Translations under genes and position numbers: made by a program | Shown: piece by piece, positions 37,540-46,989 of the stretch | Layout: every line of letters begins with the position of its first letter | Numbering within the stretch: position 1 is the first letter of the stretch | The notes under the pieces: generated by a model | Databases searched by the model: none | What the model was told of the DNA's origin: nothing | The model's input: the letters and a program-made list of their open reading frames with translations, nothing else | Assembly (NCBI GenBank): GCA_000711775.1 | Contig: ARYC01001244.1 | Coordinates: 1-64,000, forward strand | DNA length: 64,000 nt | Origin: Oxytricha trifallax | Lineage: Eukaryota; Ciliophora; Spirotrichea; Sporadotrichida; Oxytrichidae | Direction: 5' to 3'

Positions 37540-38665
37540 GATATATCGAACTAAAAAGGCTAGTAAATCCAGTCATATGTATGATATCTGTGCTACTAAT
37601 AATCAACAAACTAAGGGGTGGTTTTATCACTCTTTCTGGCACACAAGTATCATCGCTGTCTAAGGAATCGACCATGAATGGGGCGGCATTCAAGGATCTC
37701 CATCAGAGATTCTCGGATTCTCACCACACATAACCGAGGGGAAATAACCAATCGCACCAATCAAATGCAAATCTACAACAGGGACAGAGCACTCAAATGA
37801 AATGCTGGAGCTAACACCTTTGCATATTGCGGGAAGTACTTGCTTGAGGATCATGCTACTTCTACCAATTCTCACCCATCTCAAACATCGTTTGTGGGTT
37901 CGCACTTTGAAACTAAGCAGTAGGAAATAAAGTATCTAATGGCAAACTCAAGCTATGGTAATCACATCGATGGGAGGTCTGTAAGGAACAGCAAGCCGTT
38001 ATTGATTGATGAACTTAAGTATCTTGTGAAATTTACTCTCCCTATATATTCATTGCATTGAATACATATTAAATTACCGTGAATTACATTTAGTCTGCGT
38101 AAATGCATTTCTTCTCCATCCGGTCATAGACACTGATAAGTGATTTCTCGCCATTCAACCGATAGCTGCACTCTGTATACTGTCTTGAGCAATGACATTT
38201 CTATGTGATGTGAGAGGTGTTGTGCATAAGGTCTCCATCTTTGGATCTGAAAACTACCATCGGATGATTAGTATAACCAGACCAATATCAGTGCATACCT
38301 TCACATTACTTGATGCTATCAATTACTGTAGCTACCAACGGACCGTTTGATCAGAAAAATCTCTTCAAAAGAAATATGACTAAATCTTTTTGAATATTTT
38401 ATGCCTTTTGCAATTATTGCGTGTTTCTCAAAAGAGTAATAGGGGTAGAGGCAATGATATTCTAGCAAGTAACTTAAGCGGGAGTAACTTAATAGACTTG
38501 TCATGTGACATTGCTTTGATTCCTCTGTAAAGATGTAATGCCGGCAATGTAACGAGATACTCCAAAAACCACAACGTGATACTCGGTCAAGTGTAACCAT
38601 ATACACCGTCAAGCGTAACTAGATACACCACAAGCGTAATTAGATACTACCAATGAAGGAACTAG
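37540..38665. pseudogene. GC-rich decayed coding DNA, unrecognised, strand unclear
   Basis: The plus strand offers WFYHSFWHTSIIAVQGIDHE, FSPHITEGKQPIAPIKC and, after a frame change, ETKQQEIKYLMANSSYG. The minus strand offers PVVDLHLIGAIGYFPSVMCG and ENPRISDGDP at 37700-37850, and YWSGYTNHPMVVFRSKDGDL and CSYRLNGEKSLISVYDRMEK at 38090-38310. Both strands look protein-like, which happens in GC-rich coding DNA. All frames are interrupted by TGA. I could not assign a family. The foldback copy at 38671 separates it from the block at 39230, which may be the same gene. Confidence 0.35.
38547..38651. repeat. tandem repeat, ~21-bp unit
   Basis: Three clear units: CAAGTGTAACCATATACACC, CAAGCGTAACTAGATACACC and CAAGCGTAATTAGATACTAC, each 21-22 bp, preceded by a more diverged one (CAATGTAACGAGATACTCC). 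The array ends 20 bp before the foldback element. Confidence 0.75.
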
Positions 38666-38670
38666 CTGCT

Positions 38671-39224
38671 ATTGAGTAAAAATTGTTTAAAAAATCTGAA
38701 TATAAACGAATAATCAAGAACTTATTAAAATATATTTAATCATAATTTATTTAATCTAATTAAACACTACTCTATCTCGAAATTTTATTGATTTCGAGAT
38801 AGAGTGCTATAAAATATAATTATTTACTCACATTGTTAAAGTTATTGACTAAATGTAATAATGTTTTAAGAAATTGAAAGTTTTTATTTTAAAATGCATT
38901 AAAGTTGATATTTATTAATTATGATGGATGAGTTTTTTTGATTATTTTTAAATATTTAGGTTTAATCAATATATTTTTATTAGATACTGAATTTACTATA
39001 TTATTTTAAAATATAATCTTTCAATTTCTTAAAACATTATTACATTTACTCACATTTTAACAATGTGAGTAAAAATTATATTTTAAAGCACTCTATCTCG
39101 AAATCAATAAAATTCCGAGATAGAGAAGTGTTTAATTAGATTAAATAAATTATGATTAAATATATTTTAATAAATTCTTGATTATTCGTTTATATTCATA
39201 TTTTTTAAACAATTTATACTCATT
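38671..39224. mobile_element. foldback element family 2, copy 2
   Basis: A 554-bp palindrome. The outer ends ATTGAGTAAAAATTGTTTAA and the complement of AATTTATACTCATT match. Each arm again carries the nested hairpin TATCTCGAAAT...ATTTCGAGATA seen in the copy at 15991. Inner arms end in TTTCAATTTCTTAAAACATT and its complement. It is inserted between two GC-rich blocks. Confidence 0.8.
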
Positions 39225-39229
39225 ATCTA

Positions 39230-39500
39230 TGTATCAAGATCTCTGGCACGATGAACAGTGTATTCTAAGGTACCAACGCCTTCAGGGTTAGAGGTAACTA
39301 GAAGTAGGTTTCTTCACAAGGTACCGATATTCCAAGTTATGGCCCGAGATGACAAGAAGGCAGCTCGATATTTGTGGAGAGGCACACGGTGATTGAGACA
39401 GATGTTTTCTATCATGAATGCTGCCCTGAGTTGTCAAAGTTTAGTACTGATGATCACATTACCTCGGTGGTCAAGCGGGCCGGTGTTATATGGTTGAATT
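39230..39500 (+). pseudogene. possible Cys-loop (pentameric) receptor fragment
   Basis: After one TGA the plus frame reads GSSIFVERHTVIETDVFYHE and CCPELSKFSTDDHITSVVKR. F-x-E-x4-V-I...Y-x2-CCPE...DxIT...(K/R)R resembles the end of the ligand-binding domain of nicotinic-type pentameric channels, where vicinal cysteines form loop C and the strand leads into the first membrane helix. The 10-residue gap between CC and the DxIT-like motif is longer than usual. Another frame is also open over the first 180 bp. Membrane helices are not seen. The identification is suggestive only. Confidence 0.33.
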
Positions 39501-39912
39501 AAATATTTATTATACTGACTAACGAATTACTGTACAGTAACTGAGTACGTTAGTTATCGTTATTGATCATATAATTAATAAGTAATTATTGCTTTTATAT
39601 ATTCTTGTTTTAATTTATAATATGACTTTTTAAAAAGAATATATAATGCTATAGTTTATTAGGCTGTTTTATATTAAACTTTGCTTATTATATAATAAAA
39701 ACAATCACTAATAATATTATTATGAGATATAAAAACTTATTTTAATTAAGTTTTACTAATATTACTTATTTATTAAATGATCAATAACGATAAACTAACG
39801 TATTCGATCACTGTACAGTGATTAGTTAGTCAGCATAATAAATATTTAAATTCAACCATATCACATCGGCCCGCTTAACCACCGTGGTAATGTGATCATC
39901 GGCTCTAAACTT
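39437..39912. repeat. inverted duplication flush with the receptor-like fragment
   Basis: The last ~60 coding-like bases (AAGTTTAGTACTGATGATCA, GCGGGCCGGTGTTATATGG) reappear in inverted orientation at 39850-39912, with about 10% change. Inside them lie AT-rich arms containing GTTAGTTATCGTTATTGATCAT and CTGTACAGT, then a ~200-bp loop. The coding part is thus included in the palindrome, unlike the MITEs. TBE copy C begins 22 bp after its right end. Confidence 0.8.
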
Positions 39913-40060
39913 ATATAACTAAGGACTGGCATTCAAAACCACAAAACCCCTTCAGTAGTTTGATTGAATCTTTGACTGATAAAAGGTAGTTATTAATGCA
40001 TGCTTTATTAGGGTTTATGTAAGGGATTAGAGTTTAAATATGAGTAATTTAAGCGAGTAT

Positions 40061-41095
40061 ATGCGAGATTTGGAGTCTGTATATGACAGTGAGTGTATAA
40101 TGGTTTACTATTTAATTTATGATACGGATGTGATGAGTATATTGACTAACTCAAGCCTATTCTTTATTACACTTCTACCGCAAGGCTACTTCACAAATCG
40201 GCTGCGACTGTTAGATCCCACTGTCTATTTGCTCTGAATTTGATGAGATAGCTACTTAATTCTAAACATAAAAGACCTTCGAAATTTAAGCAGCATAATA
40301 TTGATTAACTTGTCAATGATAGGAATTTGAAATATTAGGCTCATTTCTCTATTGCCTAGAGGGCTGTAATGTTTCATCGCCAATTTCCTGAGCTTCACAT
40401 CTCTGTTTAATCTATAGTAACATTTATAAAATGAAGGGTATATCAAACAAGACAGTCAACCGCATTAAAAGAGTGAATAATTTTAATGTTCCATTTTATA
40501 AGAATAATCTAAATTATATATTTTATTAAATGCAGAGTGCTTAAGAGCATTGAACAAAATTTATCCATGCTAATGAAGCTGTATTTACGTTCAATACTTT
40601 TATATCAAGATTTTGGTATAAAGGTACAGTAATAGTGAAGTTTATGATAAAAATAATGAAGATTTAAACTCATGATATTCTTGGTGAAATTATTGATGAT
40701 AATTGGCTTGAGACTTATATTATTCACCCTCGCTCTTTTAAGACTGAAAATACATAAAGTTTTTGCAGTAACCGATAGATTAGTGACTTGAATAAAAAAA
40801 TTTTCTCTTTGTTAATAACCTATCAGTGCACAAAATTAAAGACTCAAAGGAATATGAAAGGCTAAACATAACACCTGTATTTAATGTTCCTTACAGCCCT
40901 AGTTTAATGGTGGAGGCTACTGAAAGGGCACTACAAAAAAAACTTCTAGTGTACAATTTGATACATGACTTACCAATAGATACAGTAGACTTTATAAAGA
41001 GTGCTGCTATGAAAGTGAGTGATGAGAAAGTTAAGACGTGTGTGAGAAAAAGGAAATTTTGTGTTTATAATTAAGTATTAGATTTAAACGAATGA
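40061..41095 (+). pseudogene. TBE transposase, broken (copy C)
   Basis: The gene starts MRDLESVYDSE and ends at the same TGA as copy B. Several small insertions and deletions shift the frame. The catalytic segments are recognisable at DNA level: the region of HADEAVF is now HANEAVF, so the first catalytic Asp has become Asn. In the region of the last Glu, NGIELYWG has collapsed to a form without it. Confidence 0.88.
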
Positions 41096-41107
41096 ATAAG
41101 TTCGCAT

Positions 41108-41880
41108 ATCAAATGAGCTTTTAAATGGGTTTGGCTTCTCTTTCTTTTATTCCTCTTACGGCTTGCTTGGTCCCATGTTTCTTCTCTTAGAGCCAGCTCC
41201 TGAATCTATGTTCATCTCATCTGGCTTTTAAAAATCTTTGAAGAGTCTCTTACTTAATTCATGTTTTACTTGAGACTTCTCTCTCTCTGTTTAATTTGCT
41301 GCGCTCTTTCATCAAATAAATAGCAGTGCCAGGTTTTTCTATAAAGTTAGAAGTCTAAGCTTACTTGAGATGAATGGATGCTTCTGCAGTTCCTAGAGCC
41401 AGGTCTCGCTAATTTTAATTCCCTGCTTCTCTTTTTCTTCAGGAGAGATGCTATAGCGTTTCTTGTGAGCATCTTAAATAACTTCATTTATGTATTCAGG
41501 TTTCAAAATTCCAATGACACAAAAGAATAATTTTTTCTCTAACAACTTATTGGAGAGTTTTAGCTTAGAAAGTAGGTAAAGAGCGACATCTGGATCGCTC
41601 ATAGCATCATCGTAGTGGTTTGTCACTGATATTTCTTAGTAGTGAGGTATCTCTATTATCCTAATATAATTAGTCTTAAAAAATTTTTTCTTCGCAAGTA
41701 AGGCTTTTTGGAATGAGATTTTAGTTCTCTCTTGATTTGCCAAGAACAATCCAACTATGGTTAATAAGTTAGTTGAAGGTAAATTCTTACCTTGCTAAAC
41801 CAAGAATCTGTAGAAATCCTCTTTACTTCAAACTTTCCTATTAATTCTTGAGATTGAATTCGCTTCATTGAATCATTCAT
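41108..41880 (-). pseudogene. TBE 22-kDa gene, broken (copy C)
   Basis: The text from MNDSMKRIQSQELIGKFE to the basic tail MGPSKPQEEQKKEKP is co-linear with copy B. The first start codon is lost (ATT for ATG) and a base is missing after GKF. The terminal TGA has become CGA, so the frame would run into the transposase 3' end. It shows the uninterrupted target of the copy B palindrome. Confidence 0.85.
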
Positions 41881-42087
41881 AGACTCAATTTGCTTCCTCT
41901 TACTAGTAATGTTAATGCAATTTAAAATTATGGATATCCATTCTAAGTTTATTAAAATCTTACTACTAAATAGGGAGGACCTACTGGAGGTCAACCTTGA
42001 AAAGATATATGCGGAGAAGCATTGAAAAACTTGCTCCAAGTTTCACAGATTGATTTCCATTTTTATCAAACTTTCTCCATTAAATTG

Positions 42088-42275
42088 CTCCTAATAATGT
42101 TTAATTATTTTAGGAGGTCCTCCAAATTAAGTTCAAACTTTATTAGGAGTTAAATTTTAAGGTTAAAACTTAATTAGGAGCATATTAAATTAAAAAATGT
42201 TTAATAACTTTACCTCCAAATTAAGTTCAAACTTGATTTGGAGGACCTCCTAGATAAACAAAACTCCTTTAGGAG
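42088..42275. promoter_or_regulatory. repeat cluster in the divergent promoter, TBE C
   Basis: This is the same arrangement of CTCCTAAT boxes and GGAGGTCCTCC palindromes as at 20542-20729, with few changes, although the genes on both sides are badly worn. Confidence 0.6.
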
Positions 42276-42454
42276 CATTTTAATTTACTAAAATGTAATT
42301 TATTCTCATAAAATATGTTAACTTACAGTCTTTTATGATGATTTATTTTTCTCAACTCTCAACAAAGACTACATCCAAGTGTCCAAAAATAATTATTATT
42401 GTATTTCTGAATGGATTTTTTCATTATTATAATAAATTCTATCAGCAAACTAAA

Positions 42455-43888
42455 ATGTGCGCAAACCTCTTAAGAAGAGCGGCATTACTTGGATCAAGCC
42501 AATAAAAATTACCATTCTAGCAAGCAAAAAAAGTAGAGACTAGTGATGCTTGTACTAAGATGGAGCCAACTTATGACAATTTTGACTCGTTTTATTTTGA
42601 GATTTCAATCAAGGTTCAAAAATGAAATTCCCAAAGAGAAAGAGCAAGCAGTGGAGGAGGTAAAATAACCCATAATTGATCTTAAAATTTTATCAGCTAA
42701 AGTGTAGCATATTTGCAAAGACTGCAGTAAATCTTTCCTCTATAAGTCTACTTACAAGAGAGACTTGAGAGATATACACAACAACATACCTAGGTTATAT
42801 CTCAAGCATCAAAAGAAGAATGGAAAGTATATCTGTGTGTTTTACAAGAAGCTTTACTCTCATACAAAAGACCTAAAAGTGTACCTAAAATAAAAGCACC
42901 ACATAAAAGCTTTGTGTTTATTCATGAAGAGACATGAAAGAGATTCCTCTATAAAGAGAGATCAAAAAATCCATTTGAGTCTCTTAGAGTCGAGGTATAG
43001 AAGTTAGTCAAAAAGAAGAAAGCAGTTAATAATTCTCCTGTCAAGAGATAAAAAAAATTATGGCAAGAATTGAGGTATGAAGACACAATCTTTAAAATTA
43101 TTGACATAGATTCTTGCCTAGAAGCTTCCTTACTCGCTCTTGAGGATCAAAATGAGAAGAGAGTCAATCATGGATGAGTATTTTGCCTACAAAATTTATC
43201 CATTAAAGTACTTCCTTGCAGATGACTAGGTCTAAATGGAGTTTGCAAATGAGTATTACTCTCTTTAACAGGCAAAGTATAAAGAGTGTGGGCTTATAAT
43301 ATAGCTAGATGTCATTTTGCTTGGAAGAGACCATGTAGCTTTTAGGCTACCACTCCTTGAAATGACGAACTGAGAATTCTTATCTAACAACAGATGCCAA
43401 AGACAAATTGCTAAATAGTTTAACAGATCGTTGAAGGAATTGATGAACTTCATAAGCTCGGGTATGTCCACAGAGACTTAAAACCTGAAAATACCTTTGA
43501 GAGTATACATTATTGATTTTAACAGAGCTCAAAGAGTGCAAGCCTCTGCTTTAGGCAATGTATTAGAAACTCCAGGTTATTCCCTAGAGAGAGAAGATTG
43601 ATAGACGAAGACACTGCTTGAGATATATGGGCACTAATGACGATAATCATAGAGAGTAACATGCCAAGAAACGATTACTTTAGCTGTAAGAATGAGAAAG
43701 ATTCTAAGCAGAGAATCAAGTAATGTTTAGATAAATAAAAGATTAATGGAGATCTAAGAGAGCTTGCCTACTCAACTATAATCAAGCCATAATAAAGATG
43801 CTGAAGTAACTATTGAGACTATTAAACACCCCCTGAAAAGATAAAGATCAGAGAACTGGCACAAGACTCTAAACTTATGTTTGTGTGA
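42455..43888 (+). pseudogene. TBE 57-kDa zinc-finger/kinase gene, broken (copy C)
   Basis: The gene starts MCANLLRRAALLGSSQ. The first zinc finger keeps CKDCSKSFLYKSTYKRDLRD, with His lost at one position. In the kinase, ELHKLGYVHRDLKPEN is now DELHKLGYVHRDLKPEN, and then a deletion removes the start of the next strand. It ends at LMFV-TGA as in copy B. Many frameshifts are present. Confidence 0.85.
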
Positions 43889-44046
43889 AATATTTAGAAA
43901 AATAGCTTTTTATACACGCTTAAATTACTAATTTTAAAACCATAAGCCTCTAAGTAAACCCTAATAAAACTCTATTAAAGAATGCATTAATTGTAATCTA
44001 TAATTAAAAAACTCAATCAAACTACTGAAAGTGTTTTTGGATTTTG

Positions 44047-45490
44047 ATTTTGATGGTTATGACGACCACGAAGGCATTGACCAAGTAACTCATCAGTTGG
44101 GAGTGGTGGTGGTCACTGCTCTATTACAACTTTAATAAACGAATTAATACTGAATTCATGCATTTTCAAAAGTGCCACGTGGTCACCGTGGTCATGGTTA
44201 TAGTCACTACGGCCACGAGGTGAAAGAGGTTAGTTATGATTAGATGGATTTAGACTTCTTCAACTTTATATTTAGGTTTTTTTGGAGTCTATTGCGAGTG
44301 TAGGAATTTATTATTTACCATATTTGAACGTAGTCACAGTTGTTTCATTCCTAAAATAATTAAATCTTAGTCAAGTGGTTTTAGAACTATTGACCTGTTG
44401 GTTTTCTTTTCTGATAATTTTCTAGCAATAAATTTTATATGTATTTAGTTCCCAATATTTTTTGTTGATTTTTATTAGTTCAATAGTATATTCTTGAAGG
44501 TGAAAAGATACTTATTCTCTATATCATTTTATATGATGTCTCATTGCTTTTTGCTCGTATGTCTTATTAAATTATTTTTAATAATTGTAATTATATTATT
44601 TTAATATATATTTATATTATATTTTATATTTTAAATAAAGACTTATTTAGAAATTGTGGTTCTTATCAATAATCTTCTTAATTCTTTAATATTTTAACTT
44701 CTTAAATTATCATAATAATACTATGATATGTTTATATAATAAAAATATAAATATATAGTTGTTAATTATACAATAGTATAAAAATATTTCTATTTTTAAT
44801 GAAAAAATCAAAAATAATTGAGATAAACAAAAATGACTTTGTAAATATATTTCTATTGTCTTAGAATCAGATTTGTTATTAGATTATTTTTAATTAAATT
44901 AAGATCATATTTAAATAAATAATTATGAGTTGTATAATAATCTCAATAATTATATTACTATAATAAATTTATAGATTTGAATTGTTTAAATGTTCTCAGA
45001 ATAAATTTGTGAGAATGAGTACATCTCGAGAAGATATAAAATTCTTTCGAATTACATCACTCTTAAAGTTTTGATGATACAGTTTTGCTTTGACTAGTTC
45101 TTAAAATTTTATAGTTAAACTGAAAAAATTTATCATAGTTATCGCAAGAAATGGCTAAAGCATGAAAAGTAGTTAATGATATTAACATTTGAACAATTGC
45201 ATAAGTAACTCACAGTTTCAAATACCTTTTAAAAAGTTTAGGATAAATTAATTTTAGATCGAGTTCCTTTAAAAAGTTCTTAAAGGAAAGGTTTTCCAAG
45301 AAATTATTAAATAAAAGTGTAAATTTAATTTGAATAAAGTGTTAGATAAAATTAATTTAAATTTGATATAGTGATTTATTATTATAGATATTTTGTAGCA
45401 TGATTACGTTTAATTATAAATATATATATAGGGCCTCCATCCAAAATTGAAATCTACCAAATTAAACGGCATGTATTTAACAATTCTAGT
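44047..45490. other. mostly AT-rich; G/H/Y-rich coding-like patch at 44050-44260
   Basis: Directly outside TBE copy C, frames read FDGYDDHEGIDQVTHQLG and RGHRGHGYSHYGHEVKEVSY, a Gly/His/Tyr-rich composition like that of low-complexity or RNA-binding tails. It is short and interrupted. From 44300 to 45490 I see only AT-rich DNA. Confidence 0.25.
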
Positions 45491-45499
45491 ATAATTTAT

Positions 45500-45840
45500 T
45501 ATATTTAAATTTTATTTCTAACTGTCAAAGATGTAAACTCCATTACATAGACCTCCAAGACCCCAGTGATGAGACGTAGAAGAGTACACCTTTCCATTCC
45601 AAGTATAACAGCCACCCCTTAGGACATGATAGTTGGGTCAACAGCAGCTTAAAGTGTAGGGATGGGACGAAATTGAAACATAGACATGATGCACATTAAC
45701 CATTGCTTCATTACAATCATTAACATCGGGCCAGAGTGGACCAGTAAACTAGAAAAGGCTAGCTATCATTTGACTATATCTTGCAAGAACTACATATTTA
45801 AAAACTCTCTTGAAAGTAGATGTACCTGCTTAAGTATAAA
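45500..45840 (-). pseudogene. coding-like region with one TGA, unrecognised
   Basis: One minus-strand frame reads TSTFKRVFKYVVLARYSQ, ASLFQFTGPLWPDVNDCNEA, VYVSISSHPYTLSCC, then TGA, then PNYHVLRGGCYTWNGKVYSS and HHWGLGGLCNGVYIF. The composition (Cys, Trp, Gly, His) is far from random. It may be a secreted or surface protein piece. It lies head to head with the MORN remnant. Confidence 0.35.
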
Positions 45841-45842
45841 TA

Positions 45843-46984
45843 ATGGGGCGTTTCTTGCAATCTAAGAGATCTTTATTATTTTTTGCATTATTTAAAGAAT
45901 TAATAGTGGATTCTTTAAAATCCAAAGAGATGAACTTTAGTAATGGTAGTAAAGAGACTATTGGGTACTGCCCGATCAAGCATCAACTCCATCACCATTT
46001 GTATCTGATACTGTTCCCTTTGATACGAAGAAGTCAGAGTGAAACTCTGAAATGTCAAAGGACAAGGGAACACCATTAGACGAAGTATCAGTGAATATCT
46101 AATCTTCAATGTGGGGCTCAAGAAATGTCTAGCTGGTCTATAGAAAGAAGTCTTTCGTCAACAGATGTCTTATCGTGCTATTTGAAAAATATACAGGTAC
46201 CACCTCTGCAACTAAGAGGAATTTTGAGCTAACATTAGAGGAGAGCGGCAGTAGCCTAAGGGAACGCAGCTTATATTTTAGAATATCTTCAACAGTACTA
46301 TTCCCAAGTTCAGGAAATGTACAAAAGGCGTCTGGGTAAATTGTATAAGGTAGGCCAGATAAATAAAGATGCTTCTTATTTCAGCTCCCCAAGTAGTTGA
46401 TTGTCTCGGACATTCCTCTGCCGTGAGATAGCTCCTGCTAATTCGAGTTGTGTCATGATCATTTTCATTCTTGAAATTGAGTAGGGACGTCTTTTGCAAT
46501 AGTAAAATTTTCAAAAAGCCGAAATTCCCCAAGTATATCAATAAGTGTCCAAAATGATGGGGCTGAAAATTAACAATCAAAGCTATGCAGATTAAGAAGA
46601 TCAATCCAAGTACATTTTGATAACTGAAAATCGTAAGAAAAAGAACATCTCCCGTGAGTAAGCTGGTACAGGTACCGCCTAATGTCTCGATGGTGATATC
46701 TTTGATGGTGACTTCCAGGATGGTATTCGCGAAGGCAAAGGAAAGCATTTCTATGCTAGTTACGGCGATAAAAACGATGGAGAATGGAAATAAAACTTCT
46801 AACACGATTAAGTCAAATATCTTATAATGGAAAGGGTGACTACAATTAATATTGGGAGAATGGTCGCAGACATGGTTAAGGTGTATTCACATCACCGGAC
46901 TAAGAGTGTTTTGATGAAATTGCTGAAATGATCAGAAATGATATTCACATATAAGACTACTATAGCGAGAAGGCACAGCCTTGA
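45843..46984 (+). pseudogene. decayed MORN-repeat protein
   Basis: The C-terminal part holds MORN repeats: CLDGDIFDGDFQDGIREGKG, YGDKNDGEWKQNFQH, then after a frameshift NGKGDYNQYWENGRRHGQGV and a tail FDEIAEMIRNDIHIQDYYSE ending in TGA (46982). Upstream in the same frame lie AEIPQVYQQVSKMMGLKINN and, before a TGA, AAYILEYLQQYYSQVQEMYK, a helical region. The start of the gene is unclear; MGRFLQSKRSLLFFALFKEL at 45843 may be unrelated. MORN proteins act as membrane- or cytoskeleton-linked scaffolds. At least two frame changes and one TGA show decay. Confidence 0.72.
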
Positions 46985-46989
46985 TAAGA

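Larger units (their letters stand above)
39934..44046 (+). mobile_element. TBE transposon copy C, full length, worn
   Basis: The element is 4113 bp, the usual full TBE length. The left tip CAAAACCACAAAACCCC and right tip GTGTTTTTGGATTTTG are telomeric repeats with point changes. ATT lies on both sides (39931-39933; 44047-44049). The gene order is the same as in copy B, without the palindrome. All three genes have multiple breaks, and the ends themselves have mutated, so it is older than copies A and B. Confidence 0.94.

Noticed and set aside
37478-37905. Two minus-strand frames of 71 residues each as separate genes
   Set aside because: Both lie in one GC-rich decayed block where plus and minus frames look equally plausible; kept only as an unrecognised block.
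38090-38310. GH38 alpha-mannosidase from YWSGYTNHP
   Set aside because: Only one short motif resembles YW(S/T)GY-x-(S/T)-x-RP, the Arg is missing, and nothing else of the family is seen.
46278-46805. 175-residue minus-strand frame with hydrophobic segments
   Set aside because: It is antisense to the MORN-repeat remnant, whose G-x-x-x-x-G-x-F-x-D-G-x-R-x-G-x-G pattern on the plus strand is specific.
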